Counted from the first letter of the stretch, positions 48,168 through 58,572 are shown. The stretch is 64,000 nt of DNA from Alphaproteobacteria bacterium (GCA_018654745.1 JABILA010000094.1:1-64000), one strand, 5' to 3'. Numbers and translations are program-made. Notes: generated from the sequence alone by a model not told the origin.

Positions 48168-50198
48168 ATGACGAAACCACATGTCATCCTCGCCGACCTG
48201 ACCCATACCGCTCAGGGAATCTCGGCGCTCTATTTTCCGCTCGGAGCGGGTTTTGTCGCGAGCTACGCGCAACAGGAACTGGGTGACAGTTTTACGTTTG
48301 ACTTGTTCAAGTTTCCGGAAGACACGGCAGCTGCAATTATTGAAAAGAAACCCGCTGTCATCGCTTTCTCAACTTACGCCTGGAACTTCCGCCTTGCGCT
48401 GAAAATGGCGACATGGGCCAAAACCATTTTGCCCGATGTCGTTGTCATTTTCGGTGGGCCTAACTTCCCTGTCGTTGAAGACGAAAAGAAAGCTTTCATG
48501 TCGGAGCACCCGATCGTCGACTTCTACATTCAGAACGAAGGCGAGATCGGATTTGTCAAAGTGTTGCAGGCATTGAAAGATCATGACTTTGATCTTGATA
48601 ATGTGCGCGGAACTCAAACGCGGATTACCAACTGCTGCTATCTTTCCGATGGGGAACTGATTGCCGGCGACGTTGAGCGCATCCTGGATGTGAACGATAT
48701 ACCTTCGCCTTATCTGACAGGTATGTTTGACAAATTCTTTGATGCCCCTCTTGTACCCATGCTTGAAACAACCCGAGGCTGCCCTTTCTCCTGTGCCTTT
48801 TGCGCCGATGGACTGAAGTCCAAGAATCGTGTTGTTCGCTTTGAGACAGACCGGGTTCGTAAAGAACTGAATTACATCCAAGCCAGAATTCAAAATGTTG
48901 ATGAACTTGTAATCACAGATTTGAACTTTGGTATGTACAAGCAGGACCGCAAGACAGCGGAGTATCTGGCAGACCTTCAGGCAGACAAAAAGTGGCCCCG
49001 GATTGTCAAAGCCTCGGCAGGCAAAAACCAGCCAGAACGCATCATCGAAACGGCATCCCTGCTCAAAGGGTCGTGGATGATAGGCTCCGCCGTGCAATCA
49101 ACAGATGATGAAGTTCTTGAAAACATTAACCGCAGCAACATCGCCACAGATGCCTTCCGCCAATTCATAGATTTCGCCAACAGCCAGAGTGACGGCTCCC
49201 TATCCTATTCAGAAATCATTTTGGCTCTGCCAGGCGACACAAGGGAGAAACATCTAAACTCCCTTCGTTCCGGAATCGAAAACAACGTCAACACTCTGCG
49301 CATGTATCAAGCCATGATGTTGATGGGCACCAGCATGGCGTCACAACACACGCGAGTAAAATTCAAACTTGGCACCAGATTCAGGGTTCTGCCAGGTGGC
49401 ATTGGTGTCTACAAGTTCGGTGACGCTGAGATCCCGGTGGTTGAAACAGAGGAAATCATCGTAAGCAGCAAGGACATGCCATTTGAAGATTATGTCTCAT
49501 GCCGGGTTATGAATCTGTTGGTCGAAACCTATATCAACAACGATCTTTTTGAAGAGGTATTTGCCTCTCTGGAAGCTATGGGCATCAAAACGTTTGATGT
49601 CCTGGAGCGCCTGCACAGCGACATGGGGAATTTCCCACCACGGGTATCGCGGATCATAGAAAGCTTTGTTCGCGAAACTGTTGAAGATCTTTACGATACG
49701 CAACAACAGGCGGAATCTTTCGCAACACGTCCGGAAAACATGGCCAAATTCATGTCGGGTGATCTGGGTGGGAACGAGCTTCTTGAGCACCGCGCCCAGC
49801 TGTACCTGGAACTGGACGAAGTAGCGAACATCCTGTGTCGTACAATTCATACCATCCTTGCGGAATCCAATTTGTGGCAGGAAGAAACAGCACGTTACTT
49901 TGAGCAACTCACAGCCTTTGTTATTCATCGAAAGCAACATCTGCACAAAGACCAGGCAACAAGCGAAAAGAGCTTTGATTTTGACTTCAAGGCGTTGAGT
50001 TCCAACCGCTTCAACGTCGACCCGAGGGAAATCAGCTCAAAGGATACCAGTGTCAAAATCCAGTTCTACCACACGATGGATCAAAAGGATTATATCCAGA
50101 ACACCATGAACCTGTACCAAAACCACCCCGGTGGAATCGGTCGCATGATCCAGCGTAGTAACCTGAAAATGATGTATCGGAACTTCGACTACGCCTGA
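48168..50198 (+). CDS. B12-binding-type radical SAM protein, large
   Basis: A 676-residue protein: an N-terminal Rossmann-like B12-binding-type domain (about 1-150, VVVIFGGPNFP), a radical SAM core with TTRGCPFSCAFCADG (Cys at about 204, 208, 211) and a long helical C-terminal part (about 440-676) without a family assignment. No DxHxxG motif is visible in the first domain, so corrinoid binding is uncertain. It is divergent from the 2OG-oxygenase operon. GAGACAG precedes the ATG. Its 3' end overlaps rfbG on the opposite strand by 10 bp. Confidence 0.82.
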   Translation: MTKPHVILADLTHTAQGISALYFPLGAGFVASYAQQELGDSFTFDLFKFPEDTAAAIIEKKPAVIAFSTYAWNFRLALKMATWAKTILPDVVVIFGGPNFPVVEDEKKAFMSEHPIVDFYIQNEGEIGFVKVLQALKDHDFDLDNVRGTQTRITNCCYLSDGELIAGDVERILDVNDIPSPYLTGMFDKFFDAPLVPMLETTRGCPFSCAFCADGLKSKNRVVRFETDRVRKELNYIQARIQNVDELVITDLNFGMYKQDRKTAEYLADLQADKKWPRIVKASAGKNQPERIIETASLLKGSWMIGSAVQSTDDEVLENINRSNIATDAFRQFIDFANSQSDGSLSYSEIILALPGDTREKHLNSLRSGIENNVNTLRMYQAMMLMGTSMASQHTRVKFKLGTRFRVLPGGIGVYKFGDAEIPVVETEEIIVSSKDMPFEDYVSCRVMNLLVETYINNDLFEEVFASLEAMGIKTFDVLERLHSDMGNFPPRVSRIIESFVRETVEDLYDTQQQAESFATRPENMAKFMSGDLGGNELLEHRAQLYLELDEVANILCRTIHTILAESNLWQEETARYFEQLTAFVIHRKQHLHKDQATSEKSFDFDFKALSSNRFNVDPREISSKDTSVKIQFYHTMDQKDYIQNTMNLYQNHPGGIGRMIQRSNLKMMYRNFDYA

Positions 50199-51295
50199 TC
50201 GATGGCAGCGCGCTGATAGGCCAATATTTGTTCGCAACTTACATCATGCATATCCTGCCCACGATAACAGGCGTCGTACCAATTGCAGGTCTGGTCGAGG
50301 GCCTCTTCTAGCGACAGTACAGGGTGCCAACCCAATCTCGACCGGGCCTTGGCACTATTAAGTTTCAATAGATGGGTCTCATGGGGAGCATCGACGCTGT
50401 TCCTGGTCGGAAGTTCGATGGTTAATCCCAATTGGTTCGCCATTATTTCAACCACTTTTCGAACGGGCTGACACGAATTATCGTCAGGACCAAAATTCCA
50501 GGCTTCATCAACACCAGTTTTGTTTTCGAATAACTTTTGCGCCAATATCATGTATCCAGCGACAGGTTCGAGAACATGTTGCCAGGGCCGGACAGCGTCC
50601 GGATATCTGATAGAAAATTTTTCACCAGAGTATTTCGCTCTGATCATGTCTGGAACCAGCCTGTCGACAGCCCAGTCGCCACCACCAATAACATTTCCCG
50701 CACGCGCAGTTGCCACCCTGGGACTTTCAAGCTGATCACCCTCCGGGCTCATAAACCAGGATTTCCGCCAGGATGCAGTGAGAATCTCAACGCACGCCTT
50801 GCTGGCGCTGTAAGGATCGTGACCCCCCAAAATGTCTGATTCAACGACGCCCCCTGCTCGACTGCTTTCTTCGTAACATTTATCAGAGGTAACAATAACC
50901 ACTGATTTTACACACCCCACCTGGCGTACGACTTCCAGAAGATTGACGGTCCCCATAACGTTCGTTTGAAAAGTCAGCATTGGATCATCATAAGATTTGC
51001 GCACCAGAGCTTGCGCAGCCATATGGAAAATGACTTCGGGCTGTGCTTTTGTAACTAAATTGCGTAGAGCATCGACGTCTGAAATATTGGCAATGACGCT
51101 TGAATCAATCTTGTCCGACAGGGAAACCTTGTCATGGAGGTTTTCCTCTCCTTCAGGTGCCAAGGCAAATCCGGCGACTTTGGCACCATTCATTGTCAGC
51201 CAAATCGACAACCATACGCCTTTGAAGCCAGTGTGTCCCGTAACGAGAACAGAACGCCCTTTCCAGAAATCGGGATCTAGTTCCATATCTTCCAT
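50189..51295 (-). CDS. rfbG: CDP-glucose 4,6-dehydratase
   Basis: A 368-residue extended SDR with TGHTGFKGVWLSIWL (about 20-34), HMAAQALVRKSYDDP, TSDKCYE and the catalytic YSASK (about 161-165), all typical of RfbG. It converts CDP-glucose to CDP-4-dehydro-6-deoxyglucose. The ATG at 51295 is chosen because it gives the family length; the longer frame runs through rfbF in another frame. It overlaps rfbF by 19 bp. Confidence 0.93.
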   Translation of the reverse strand: MEDMELDPDFWKGRSVLVTGHTGFKGVWLSIWLTMNGAKVAGFALAPEGEENLHDKVSLSDKIDSSVIANISDVDALRNLVTKAQPEVIFHMAAQALVRKSYDDPMLTFQTNVMGTVNLLEVVRQVGCVKSVVIVTSDKCYEESSRAGGVVESDILGGHDPYSASKACVEILTASWRKSWFMSPEGDQLESPRVATARAGNVIGGGDWAVDRLVPDMIRAKYSGEKFSIRYPDAVRPWQHVLEPVAGYMILAQKLFENKTGVDEAWNFGPDDNSCQPVRKVVEIMANQLGLTIELPTRNSVDAPHETHLLKLNSAKARSRLGWHPVLSLEEALDQTCNWYDACYRGQDMHDVSCEQILAYQRAAIDQA

Positions 51296-52044
51296 GGGGC
51301 ATCCCCTGACCACAATTCTTCCAGATGCCGGTGATCTCGCTGAGTGTCCATACAAGCCCAAAATCCTTGATGCTCGTATGCATGCAGCTTTCCGCTTTCT
51401 GCCAGTTGACGAAGCGGCCCAGCCTCCCATGCAACGTCTTCATCCTTGATCAAGTCAATGACGGATGGATTTAGAATGAAATAGCCGCCGTTCACCCACC
51501 CACCAATTGAGTCTGGTTTTTCGTCAAAACTTGTTGCACGTCCGCCTGATACCTGAATGTGCCCAAATCGCCCATGTGGGTGAACAGCCGTCATGGTCGC
51601 CTCACCACCCTTTTCTCGATGAAAACTGACTAAACGATCGACATTTACGTCCGACACCGAGTCTCCATAAGTAAACAAAAAGTCCTCATCTCCCAGCAGA
51701 TGTCTGACCCGGCGCAGGCGCCCCCCGGTCATTGAGGCAGCACCGGTATCAATAAGCGATACCACCCAGTCTTCAGTATCTTGTTGATGAAAAGTAGAGC
51801 TGTTGTTCCCAAGATCCACAGTAACATCAGATTTGTGGCTCAAGTAATTGAGGAAATATTCCTTCAGGGAATATCCTTTGTAGCCAAGGCAAATGATGAA
51901 TTCCTTGATCCCGTAGTGGGCAAGTCCTTTCATGATATGCCAGATTATTGGCTGTCCGCCAATTTCAATCATGGGCTTGGGTCGATGGAGGGTTTCCTCA
52001 CTGAATCTTGTGCCAAATCCACCAGCTAATATTACTGCTTTCAT
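51277..52044 (-). CDS. rfbF: Glucose-1-phosphate cytidylyltransferase
   Basis: A 255-residue nucleotidyltransferase with MKAVILAGGFGTRFSEETLH, RPKPMIEIGGQPIIWHIM, TYGDSVSDV and GFWACMDTQRD, the RfbF signature. It makes CDP-glucose from CTP and glucose 1-phosphate for RfbG. GAGGAAGA precedes the ATG at 52044. With rfbG it commits a branch to a CDP-linked 6-deoxy sugar. Confidence 0.95.
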   Translation of the reverse strand: MKAVILAGGFGTRFSEETLHRPKPMIEIGGQPIIWHIMKGLAHYGIKEFIICLGYKGYSLKEYFLNYLSHKSDVTVDLGNNSSTFHQQDTEDWVVSLIDTGAASMTGGRLRRVRHLLGDEDFLFTYGDSVSDVNVDRLVSFHREKGGEATMTAVHPHGRFGHIQVSGGRATSFDEKPDSIGGWVNGGYFILNPSVIDLIKDEDVAWEAGPLRQLAESGKLHAYEHQGFWACMDTQRDHRHLEELWSGDAPWKIWN

Positions 52045-52608
52045 TCTTCCTCTTTCCTCAATCTGGTGTGGTTCCAGGTTCGCAGTTTGCATGAAAGTGA
52101 GTCTCAAAGGAGGTGTACAAACTACTTTCGTTCCTTTTCGCAGCTAAACGCATTCTCACTGATCGGAGCAGTTTTACAGTCGCGCGGGGTTCAGATAGAG
52201 ATCTCACAATTAATATTCTGTCGCGCTGGTGTGACTACCTCTATTGTTCATTAACCTGCTCCCGAAATCTTTATCAGATACACGTTAACAAGTTCTGTTA
52301 TTGCCACAAAAGTAAAATTGTACAGATAGCTCAGTACTTGAGGCAAAGGCGTATGCTTTTCTGGTTTTGGCCAAACAGCACTTCAATTGAAGCATCAGAT
52401 TTAAAATCAATATTATTCAACATTTTTTGGTGTTTTGGCCGGGTCGGAAACCATCAGGTATGAATTTATGAACAAGTAGATTACATTGTGAATTATCAAT
52501 CGTTTACAGTTGATCTCAATATCATGACAGATTACTGGAAATAGATTGCAAGTACGTTATCTCCATTCTCAATCACAGAGACACGAATACTTTATGTGCA
52601 AATAAAAA
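52045..52608. other. AT-rich intergenic region
   Basis: These 564 bases between the divergent rfbF and the GT-like gene are visibly AT-richer than the neighbours. I see no supported gene, repeat or promoter match. It may be a recombination boundary. Confidence 0.5.
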
Positions 52609-53817
52609 ATGACCGATAATAAAACAAAAGTCTTGATACTGCATGCTGGGTTTTCCACAGACATCAGTGTGACTGACATGCTCAGGTTGGCATGCTCCAG
52701 GAACGGTCTTGACCTCATTGATGTATCAATAGACGCAGAAGATCTTCAAAATAATGATTTTGAATTGGAAATTATCGACAAATTGGATGGCGAAATTGAC
52801 AAGCTGCTTTGCGTCGTTTCTCTTAACGTTGCAGCGCTATATCTTTTTAGAACACCCGGGGAGTGTATTCACGATAACCTGAATGTTCCTCTTGTACTTT
52901 TCCTCATCGACCATCCATCAGTTTTTCTTGAACTTATCCCGGCAAATCTAAGCAACACTCTAGTGCTTCTTATTGATGACAGTTTCGAAAGATTTTGGCA
53001 TAAGCATTATTCGGGTATGACCCTCTCTTATGTTTGCAACGTCATGCCTTATTCAAAATACGAAATACCTGCCCCGCCGAGTTTCGAAGTATATCGCAAA
53101 CGGTCCGGAAAAATATTGGCTCCCATGCAATTGAGCATCCATAACTATGATGCGCTGGGTTGGTGGCACAACATTGATCAATTAAAAGAACCATTGAGAG
53201 GCATCACCAAAGAGGCAGTGACTGCAATGATAGGCGATGCAACTCTGGAATTTGACGTCTTTGTTGACGGAGAAATAGAAAAGCATGGTGTTGAACTGGA
53301 AAGTGAAGACAGAATAACGATATCACAATATGTCGATTGTTTTGCTCGTTTGTGGCGTCGACAAGTTGTTATCTCCAGTCTATTGGAATTTCCAATTGTT
53401 GTATCGTCCGGTACTATTCCAGATACCATCGACAGTAAATATCACGACAAGTTTATTGATACTTCCGGTGACGAAACGATGAAATTATTTGCCGAACACC
53501 AGATGATTCTAAATGTGTCTCCAGCCATTTCCAGTATTATTCACGATCGTGTCATTAATTGTATAAATACGGCTTCAACTCTAATCAGTGAAAGCAACCG
53601 TTCTATTATCCAGTTTCTTGAACCAGGCAGGGATTTTGTCGATATTCCGTTTGAACCGGAAAAGATAAGGGAAAAGGTTGGAAATATTCTCGAAGATCCG
53701 CGCAAGGCTTATGATATAGCAGTCTCCGGCTATGAAACCTGGCACAACAACGACGAAATTCATAAGCCGTGGAGAGAAATATTCGAGATGGTCAGAATGA
53801 TGTCACGCAACATGTAG
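52609..53817 (+). CDS. Glycosyltransferase-like protein (CgeB/Glyco_trans_1_2 type)
   Basis: A 402-residue protein not closely recognised. The C-terminal region (FAEHQMILNVSPAISSIIHDR ... EPGRDFVDIPFEPEKIREKV ... ILEDPRKAYDIAVSGYETW) has the layout of the Glyco_trans_1_2 domain of CgeB-like glycosyltransferases. The N-terminal half has a Rossmann-like start (KVLILHAGFSTDISV). It is the only plus-strand gene in this part, stands alone, and both it and its upstream region are AT-rich, which suggests recent acquisition. Confidence 0.6.
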   Translation: MTDNKTKVLILHAGFSTDISVTDMLRLACSRNGLDLIDVSIDAEDLQNNDFELEIIDKLDGEIDKLLCVVSLNVAALYLFRTPGECIHDNLNVPLVLFLIDHPSVFLELIPANLSNTLVLLIDDSFERFWHKHYSGMTLSYVCNVMPYSKYEIPAPPSFEVYRKRSGKILAPMQLSIHNYDALGWWHNIDQLKEPLRGITKEAVTAMIGDATLEFDVFVDGEIEKHGVELESEDRITISQYVDCFARLWRRQVVISSLLEFPIVVSSGTIPDTIDSKYHDKFIDTSGDETMKLFAEHQMILNVSPAISSIIHDRVINCINTASTLISESNRSIIQFLEPGRDFVDIPFEPEKIREKVGNILEDPRKAYDIAVSGYETWHNNDEIHKPWREIFEMVRMMSRNM

Positions 53818-53925
53818 CTCACCGGACGGCAGAAATATCTGTGGAACGATGATTCAACCAACAACCATATTGTTTGGATAGACCGGGAAGCCAACCTTCA
53901 ATAGATTTCAGGTACACCACTTTTG

Positions 53926-55548
53926 TTAAATCTGGCTGTTTGCCTGTGGATAGTTGAGACCAAACATTTCCACCTGGGCCATCCAGTCAGGATCCTTTGA
54001 CACCAGTTCGTCAAACCGTCGGCTGCTTTCATCGACGATCTGGGGGTGTTTTTCCATCATCTTGTTAGCCTGGGCCAGATAGTAGTGTGCGAACGGGTGA
54101 TCGGGGTGTCGGTCTACAACCTCCTGAAAACATTGGGCAGCTGTTTCGTAGTCACCAATTTTCATTCGATGGTTCTCAACAAAATTTACTTCCAGGTTCA
54201 TCTTGTAAATTTGTCTCGTGATATGGTCGGGATCGATTCCCGGAGCACGAATAACATATTCCGTCATGTCGACATCTCCGATGCCGAGGTTTTCTTCATC
54301 AATCCAACCATTTTCACGACAAATGCGATGCAACTCGCTCCCGCGCAATGGTGTGGCAAAATTAAAAAGGCTCCAGTCAAGACCGAGGGTTTTGATGATT
54401 TTCAGAGACTCCTGGCGATCCTCTTCCCGTTCGCCGGGGAAACCGATAATGAAAAATGCCTGAACAAAAATATCATTTTGTTGAAGGGCTTCAATTGTAG
54501 GTCTGATCTTGCTTACGATGAGGGGTTTCTTGATAATTTCACGCAACACATAGTCTGAACCGGATTCAATCGCCAGGTAGATTGTGTCGACACCCGCCTC
54601 TTTCATAAGACGCGCCATTTCACTATCAATGTAGACGACCGTCACACCATTTGGCATTTCAATTCGCAGGTTAAAACGAGCCAACCGCCGAAAGAGTTCT
54701 TTGGCACGCTCCTGATTCAGCAACAGTTGATCATCATAAAACGTCAGAACATTCATGCCATATTCGTCCACCAGAAATTCGACATGATCAATGATCGAAT
54801 CAATACTGGCATATCGCATGGCGCTTCCATGAAATGCGGGTTCGGCACAAAAAACGCATTTGAACGGGCAACCTCGGGAAGTCACCAAAAAGAATTGTTT
54901 GATGCTCTCAACTTCCTTGTATGAAGAATAAGGTGAGAAAGCTTCTTTCATGCTATAGGCTGCGATGTTCACTAGCCTGTAATCAATCGCAATTACATCA
55001 TCAAGGCTATCGACATATTGAGTCGTCGGGTTTTTCCCTTCCTTCAATGAGGCCCTGGTCACCCAGGGTGCATGTTCCAATGCTTCGCGGGTGTCCTCAG
55101 CGTCTGCCAACCTACATAGCGCCAACTCACCTTCGGAATAACAAACCGCATCGATGTATTGCTGTTCTTCAAGAATTTCAGAACAAGAAACAGTTGCCGC
55201 CGGACCTCCGACAACGATTGTAGTCTCGCTGTCATTTCCCTTGATCTGTTTCGTGATCGCTTTCATGTGCTTGTAGGAAACGTCAAAGGTGAATGATAGG
55301 CCTACTATATCCGGTTTTGAAGCGAGATGCTGATCCAGAACATTCGGGATTTCATCATGAGCATACAAATTCAGATCGAGAATACATAAATCTGGCGTAT
55401 TGACAGCCTGTGCCTTTACGTAGCTTGCAACTGTGAGCAAGCCATAGGGAAACGCAAGGTAGCTTCTAACCCCTTTGCTGATCACGGCCTTGGTCGGGGC
55501 AACCATATAAGGAAGCACAATGAGCAGAATGCATTTTGATTTTTTCAT
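53926..55548 (-). CDS. Radical SAM protein with B12-type N-domain and TPR tail, copy 1
   Basis: A 540-residue protein: B12-binding-type domain (about 1-150; IVVGGPAATVS), radical SAM core with TSRGCPFKCVFCAEP (Cys at about 226-233), IESGSDYVLREIIKKPL, and a C-terminal TPR-like segment (about 460-530; ETAAQCFQEVVDRHPDHPFAHYYLAQA). It is a close paralogue of the protein at 61651. GGAG precedes the ATG. No DxHxxG is seen, so the corrinoid is not assured. It probably modifies a glycan or lipid in this locus. Confidence 0.85.
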   Translation of the reverse strand: MKKSKCILLIVLPYMVAPTKAVISKGVRSYLAFPYGLLTVASYVKAQAVNTPDLCILDLNLYAHDEIPNVLDQHLASKPDIVGLSFTFDVSYKHMKAITKQIKGNDSETTIVVGGPAATVSCSEILEEQQYIDAVCYSEGELALCRLADAEDTREALEHAPWVTRASLKEGKNPTTQYVDSLDDVIAIDYRLVNIAAYSMKEAFSPYSSYKEVESIKQFFLVTSRGCPFKCVFCAEPAFHGSAMRYASIDSIIDHVEFLVDEYGMNVLTFYDDQLLLNQERAKELFRRLARFNLRIEMPNGVTVVYIDSEMARLMKEAGVDTIYLAIESGSDYVLREIIKKPLIVSKIRPTIEALQQNDIFVQAFFIIGFPGEREEDRQESLKIIKTLGLDWSLFNFATPLRGSELHRICRENGWIDEENLGIGDVDMTEYVIRAPGIDPDHITRQIYKMNLEVNFVENHRMKIGDYETAAQCFQEVVDRHPDHPFAHYYLAQANKMMEKHPQIVDESSRRFDELVSKDPDWMAQVEMFGLNYPQANSQI

Positions 55549-55575
55549 AGTTACTCCAAGTTTTTTGACCTGAGA

Positions 55576-56379
55576 TCATACCCTGCGCAAAAAACCATCA
55601 GAGGAAGCCGACACTGCGAGCTTGTATTCAAGTATCTTATCCACTTCAAATTTCAAGGAATTTCCATCCTTGGCGACGACATCGTCGTCTTGCAATGATT
55701 TCAAATATTGCTGAAGTGCTGTTTTTGGATTGTTTCCCTTCCCCCAGGGACGGTCAAACACCTTCTCCGAAGGCAGGTCCTCAATGCCACTGTCCCAGAC
55801 AACACAATAGCTGCCGGGTGTGACCAAAGGGGCATATGCCTCTAGCTCTTTGAGCACATGCTCATGCGTATGGTTTGAATCCAGCATCACAAGGACATTC
55901 GAATAACGCTTGGCTACTTCGTGGACACGTTCGATTATATCCACATCTACTGATGAACCCTCTATCATCTCCACCAGATGGGAAATCGGATGGCTCTCTA
56001 TTGCTTTTCGATTGTGAGTGCGAATATCGACATCAATACCCAGGACCTTGCGGCGCGAAGCTTGCGGAGTAAGAGCAGTTCCCGCCTCGGCCGCCTCGCA
56101 ATAATCAAGATGTGCAAGTAACGACGCGGAAAGGATCAGAGAACCGCCGTGGGCAATGCCTGTTTCGATAACAAGATCAGGTTTAGTATTCCAAATAATC
56201 TCCTGAACGGCGTAGATATCTTGAGGAACCTGAATAATGGGCCTGCCCATCCACGAAAAATTATAGCCATATTGCAATCTCACCGCATGGCGAAGCCATT
56301 CCTGTGACGCAGCTCGAAATTCAGTATCAGTTCCAATTCTCTCGACATTGGTTGCTACAAAACTGTCATGCTCATTCAT
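55576..56379 (-). CDS. CmcI-like cephalosporin hydroxylase/methyltransferase-fold protein
   Basis: A 267-residue protein with MGRPIIQVPQDIYAVQEIIW, VIETGIAHGGSLILSASLL, VLGIDVDIRTHN and VMLDSNHTHEHVLKEL, the CmcI/rhamnosyl O-methyltransferase pattern. These have a SAM methyltransferase fold; in glycan clusters they methylate sugars. AGGA precedes the ATG. It is 27 bp upstream of the radical SAM gene at 53926 in the same direction, so they are probably co-transcribed. Confidence 0.85.
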   Translation of the reverse strand: MNEHDSFVATNVERIGTDTEFRAASQEWLRHAVRLQYGYNFSWMGRPIIQVPQDIYAVQEIIWNTKPDLVIETGIAHGGSLILSASLLAHLDYCEAAEAGTALTPQASRRKVLGIDVDIRTHNRKAIESHPISHLVEMIEGSSVDVDIIERVHEVAKRYSNVLVMLDSNHTHEHVLKELEAYAPLVTPGSYCVVWDSGIEDLPSEKVFDRPWGKGNNPKTALQQYLKSLQDDDVVAKDGNSLKFEVDKILEYKLAVSASSDGFLRRV

Positions 56380-56481
56380 TGAAAAAGTGTCCTAAATTGC
56401 AAATATTGGCGTGGTCGAGACGAACATTAATAATCACGCACCAAGCGTTTTCCTGTGCCAGCTCACTTGGTCAGTCCACTG

Positions 56482-57294
56482 TTAAAGCTTTCCCCAAAAT
56501 TCCATTGGCTCGTACGTCGGGTAGGGATAGTGGCCTAAATTTAACTCTATCTTCCAACCCTCTTCAGAAATTTTGTTTTCCACAAGCTTACGAATCGAAA
56601 TCGGCTTTCCCGAACATATATTCCGAACCTCGGTTCTGCCGGTTTCCAATGCCATGGAAACCAATCCGGCAGTCGCCTCCTCCACTGGCAGGTAATCCCT
56701 GAGTTGTTCTCCGCCAGACATATTGAAAACCTCGTCGCCATTTTTCACTGCTGCTTCCAATGTTGGCAGAATGGCATTCTTTCCCTGCCCGAAACCACAA
56801 AGGTAAAACAGCCGCGCCCAACGCAATGAAAAATTGAATTCGCTTTGAAGTTTATTAAGCTGGAGATGGAGTGACGCCTTGGCCTCGCCATATGCGGTAA
56901 CAGGTTGAGCAATTAAATTTGGCGAGAGTTCGCCAGATTGCATGCCATATTCGAAGCAGGTTCCACTGACGGTTACGTTTTCAAGGCCCGACGAGACAGC
57001 AGATTCAATGAATCGAAAGTGAGCGGGTAGTTCCTTTTCCAAATGACACGACGAGTGATAATTCGGCAACCCTCCCCACGCCAAATGAATCAGGACATCG
57101 GGTTCATGCATCAGAGAATAGATATTATCTGGAGGGGACTGAATATCGATAGGTACGACTAGATGGTGCGAGAGCGAAGTCGGCACCTCAGTCGTTGGTC
57201 GCATTACAAGGATTGGTGAAATGTTCAAACGCTCAAGTTCCTTGACCACATATCTGCCCAGAAATCCATTAGCACCAGTCACCGCAACTTTCAT
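56482..57294 (-). CDS. NAD-dependent nucleotide-sugar epimerase/reductase
   Basis: A 270-residue extended SDR: TGANGFLGRYVV (about 7-18), LIHLAWGGLPNYHS, SGTCFEYG and YGEAK (about 132-136). The shape resembles CDP-abequose synthase or dTDP-6-deoxytalose dehydrogenase types. It could reduce the CDP-4-keto-6-deoxy sugar supplied by rfbF/rfbG (inference). The ATG at 57294 gives the family start; the longer frame reaches into the FkbM gene, from whose stop it is 37 bp away. Confidence 0.8.
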   Translation of the reverse strand: MKVAVTGANGFLGRYVVKELERLNISPILVMRPTTEVPTSLSHHLVVPIDIQSPPDNIYSLMHEPDVLIHLAWGGLPNYHSSCHLEKELPAHFRFIESAVSSGLENVTVSGTCFEYGMQSGELSPNLIAQPVTAYGEAKASLHLQLNKLQSEFNFSLRWARLFYLCGFGQGKNAILPTLEAAVKNGDEVFNMSGGEQLRDYLPVEEATAGLVSMALETGRTEVRNICSGKPISIRKLVENKISEEGWKIELNLGHYPYPTYEPMEFWGKL

Positions 57295-57331
57295 TTCCCG
57301 TTGCCCCACACGACGATGCCCAAAATACACA

Positions 57332-58513
57332 TCAGTTTTTGCCTTTTGTTTCCGGCAACCCATACAGGACGGCACCGGTTCCACACCAGCCATGCAGGCG
57401 CATTAGAAATTTGTAGTCCGGAAATTCATCCATAACCCAGCGCGGCAATGCCCAGAGTCCATTACTGTTGTGATAAGTTGTTACAGCAATAACTGGACGA
57501 TGACTCGCAATTAGATTTCGAGCGCCTTTCAACGCATTCAATTCTGCACCTTCGAGATGCATTTTGATAAATCCTGGAGCCAAAGACAAATCATCCAAAG
57601 CAATCACTTCAAGAGCTTCTGCGCCAAGTTCCGAAAGTTGCGAAGCGTAACCCAGTCCCTCAAAAAACAACTGCTCTCCAACGTGTTCTCCGGCAATTGC
57701 CGGTATTATCTCTACCTTCTCTATAACGTTAGTTGGTAAATTTTCCTTGAAAGTTTTCAATCTTTTCAGGTTGTTTTTATCTGGTTCGATTGCCCAGATT
57801 TTGTCAAAATCCGGGCCAACCAAATTTATATATTGTTCCGCAACTTCGCCAACGTGGGCCCCGACATCAAGGAACGATTTTCGATCCGACAATTCGCTCA
57901 AGACTTCCGGAATAAAGTAACGGTTATCCGTTGTTACGGGTGCTTGTTCGAAGTTCCATTCCTCTCGCAATAATCTCCACGCAATGAATTGGAGGTGATG
58001 TGCCCTTGAAATATCGTCGTTCCAGCCTTCAAGGACAGCATTGATCATTGAAACGTCATACGTTGAAATTGGATCAGAAAACCACCCGTTCGAAAGCGGA
58101 TGGCGGTCCCTGAAAGCCTCTGTTACGTCGTAAAATGGTACGATGTTCGTCCATCCTCCAGCGATCAGATTAGTTTTAATATCGGCATAGCGGGCAGTGA
58201 CAACAGACACAGCAAGCAAAGTTTCCTTTTTTCGTTTCGCATCAACTTCTTCAGGCGTGAATACATCTACGCCTGTCCAATAACCATCTTCGCGAATGTT
58301 TGCGGCATTGGCATCTACCACAAACGCTAAAGGAACCCCCACTCTCTCCAGGTACTCGCGTGCCAGTCTGCCAAGGTTTCCGCCTCCATAGATAGCAAGC
58401 GGCTTGTCGAGCGATATGGGCTTGCGGAGTATCGGAGAATTCACAATACGCTGCGCCAATTCTTTGGCCTGAGAGCGGTTTGGCAAATAATCAATGTTGA
58501 ATGAAGAAGTCAT
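57332..58513 (-). CDS. FkbM-family methyltransferase with Rossmann-like N-terminal domain
   Basis: A 393-residue protein. Residues about 38-75 (LAIYGGGNLGRLAREYLERV ... FVVDAN) form a nucleotide-binding-like segment, about 230-390 an FkbM domain (SFLDVGAHVGEVAEQYINL, WAIEPDKNNL, FIKMHLEGAELNALKGA, HRPVIAVTTYH). It probably methylates a sugar hydroxyl with SAM. The same architecture is common in glycan clusters. The end (WVMDEFPDYKFLMRLH) parallels the FkbM protein at 43490. Confidence 0.82.
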   Translation of the reverse strand: MTSSFNIDYLPNRSQAKELAQRIVNSPILRKPISLDKPLAIYGGGNLGRLAREYLERVGVPLAFVVDANAANIREDGYWTGVDVFTPEEVDAKRKKETLLAVSVVTARYADIKTNLIAGGWTNIVPFYDVTEAFRDRHPLSNGWFSDPISTYDVSMINAVLEGWNDDISRAHHLQFIAWRLLREEWNFEQAPVTTDNRYFIPEVLSELSDRKSFLDVGAHVGEVAEQYINLVGPDFDKIWAIEPDKNNLKRLKTFKENLPTNVIEKVEIIPAIAGEHVGEQLFFEGLGYASQLSELGAEALEVIALDDLSLAPGFIKMHLEGAELNALKGARNLIASHRPVIAVTTYHNSNGLWALPRWVMDEFPDYKFLMRLHGWCGTGAVLYGLPETKGKN

Positions 58514-58572
58514 TTATCAACAACCCGGACGGATGAGCTGCAACCGCCATGCAGAAAATTCTAATCGGTCGG

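Noticed and set aside
48369..49097. 242-residue minus-strand frame inside the radical SAM gene
   Set aside because: It is antisense to conserved radical SAM sequence including the cluster motif and has no recognisable domain.
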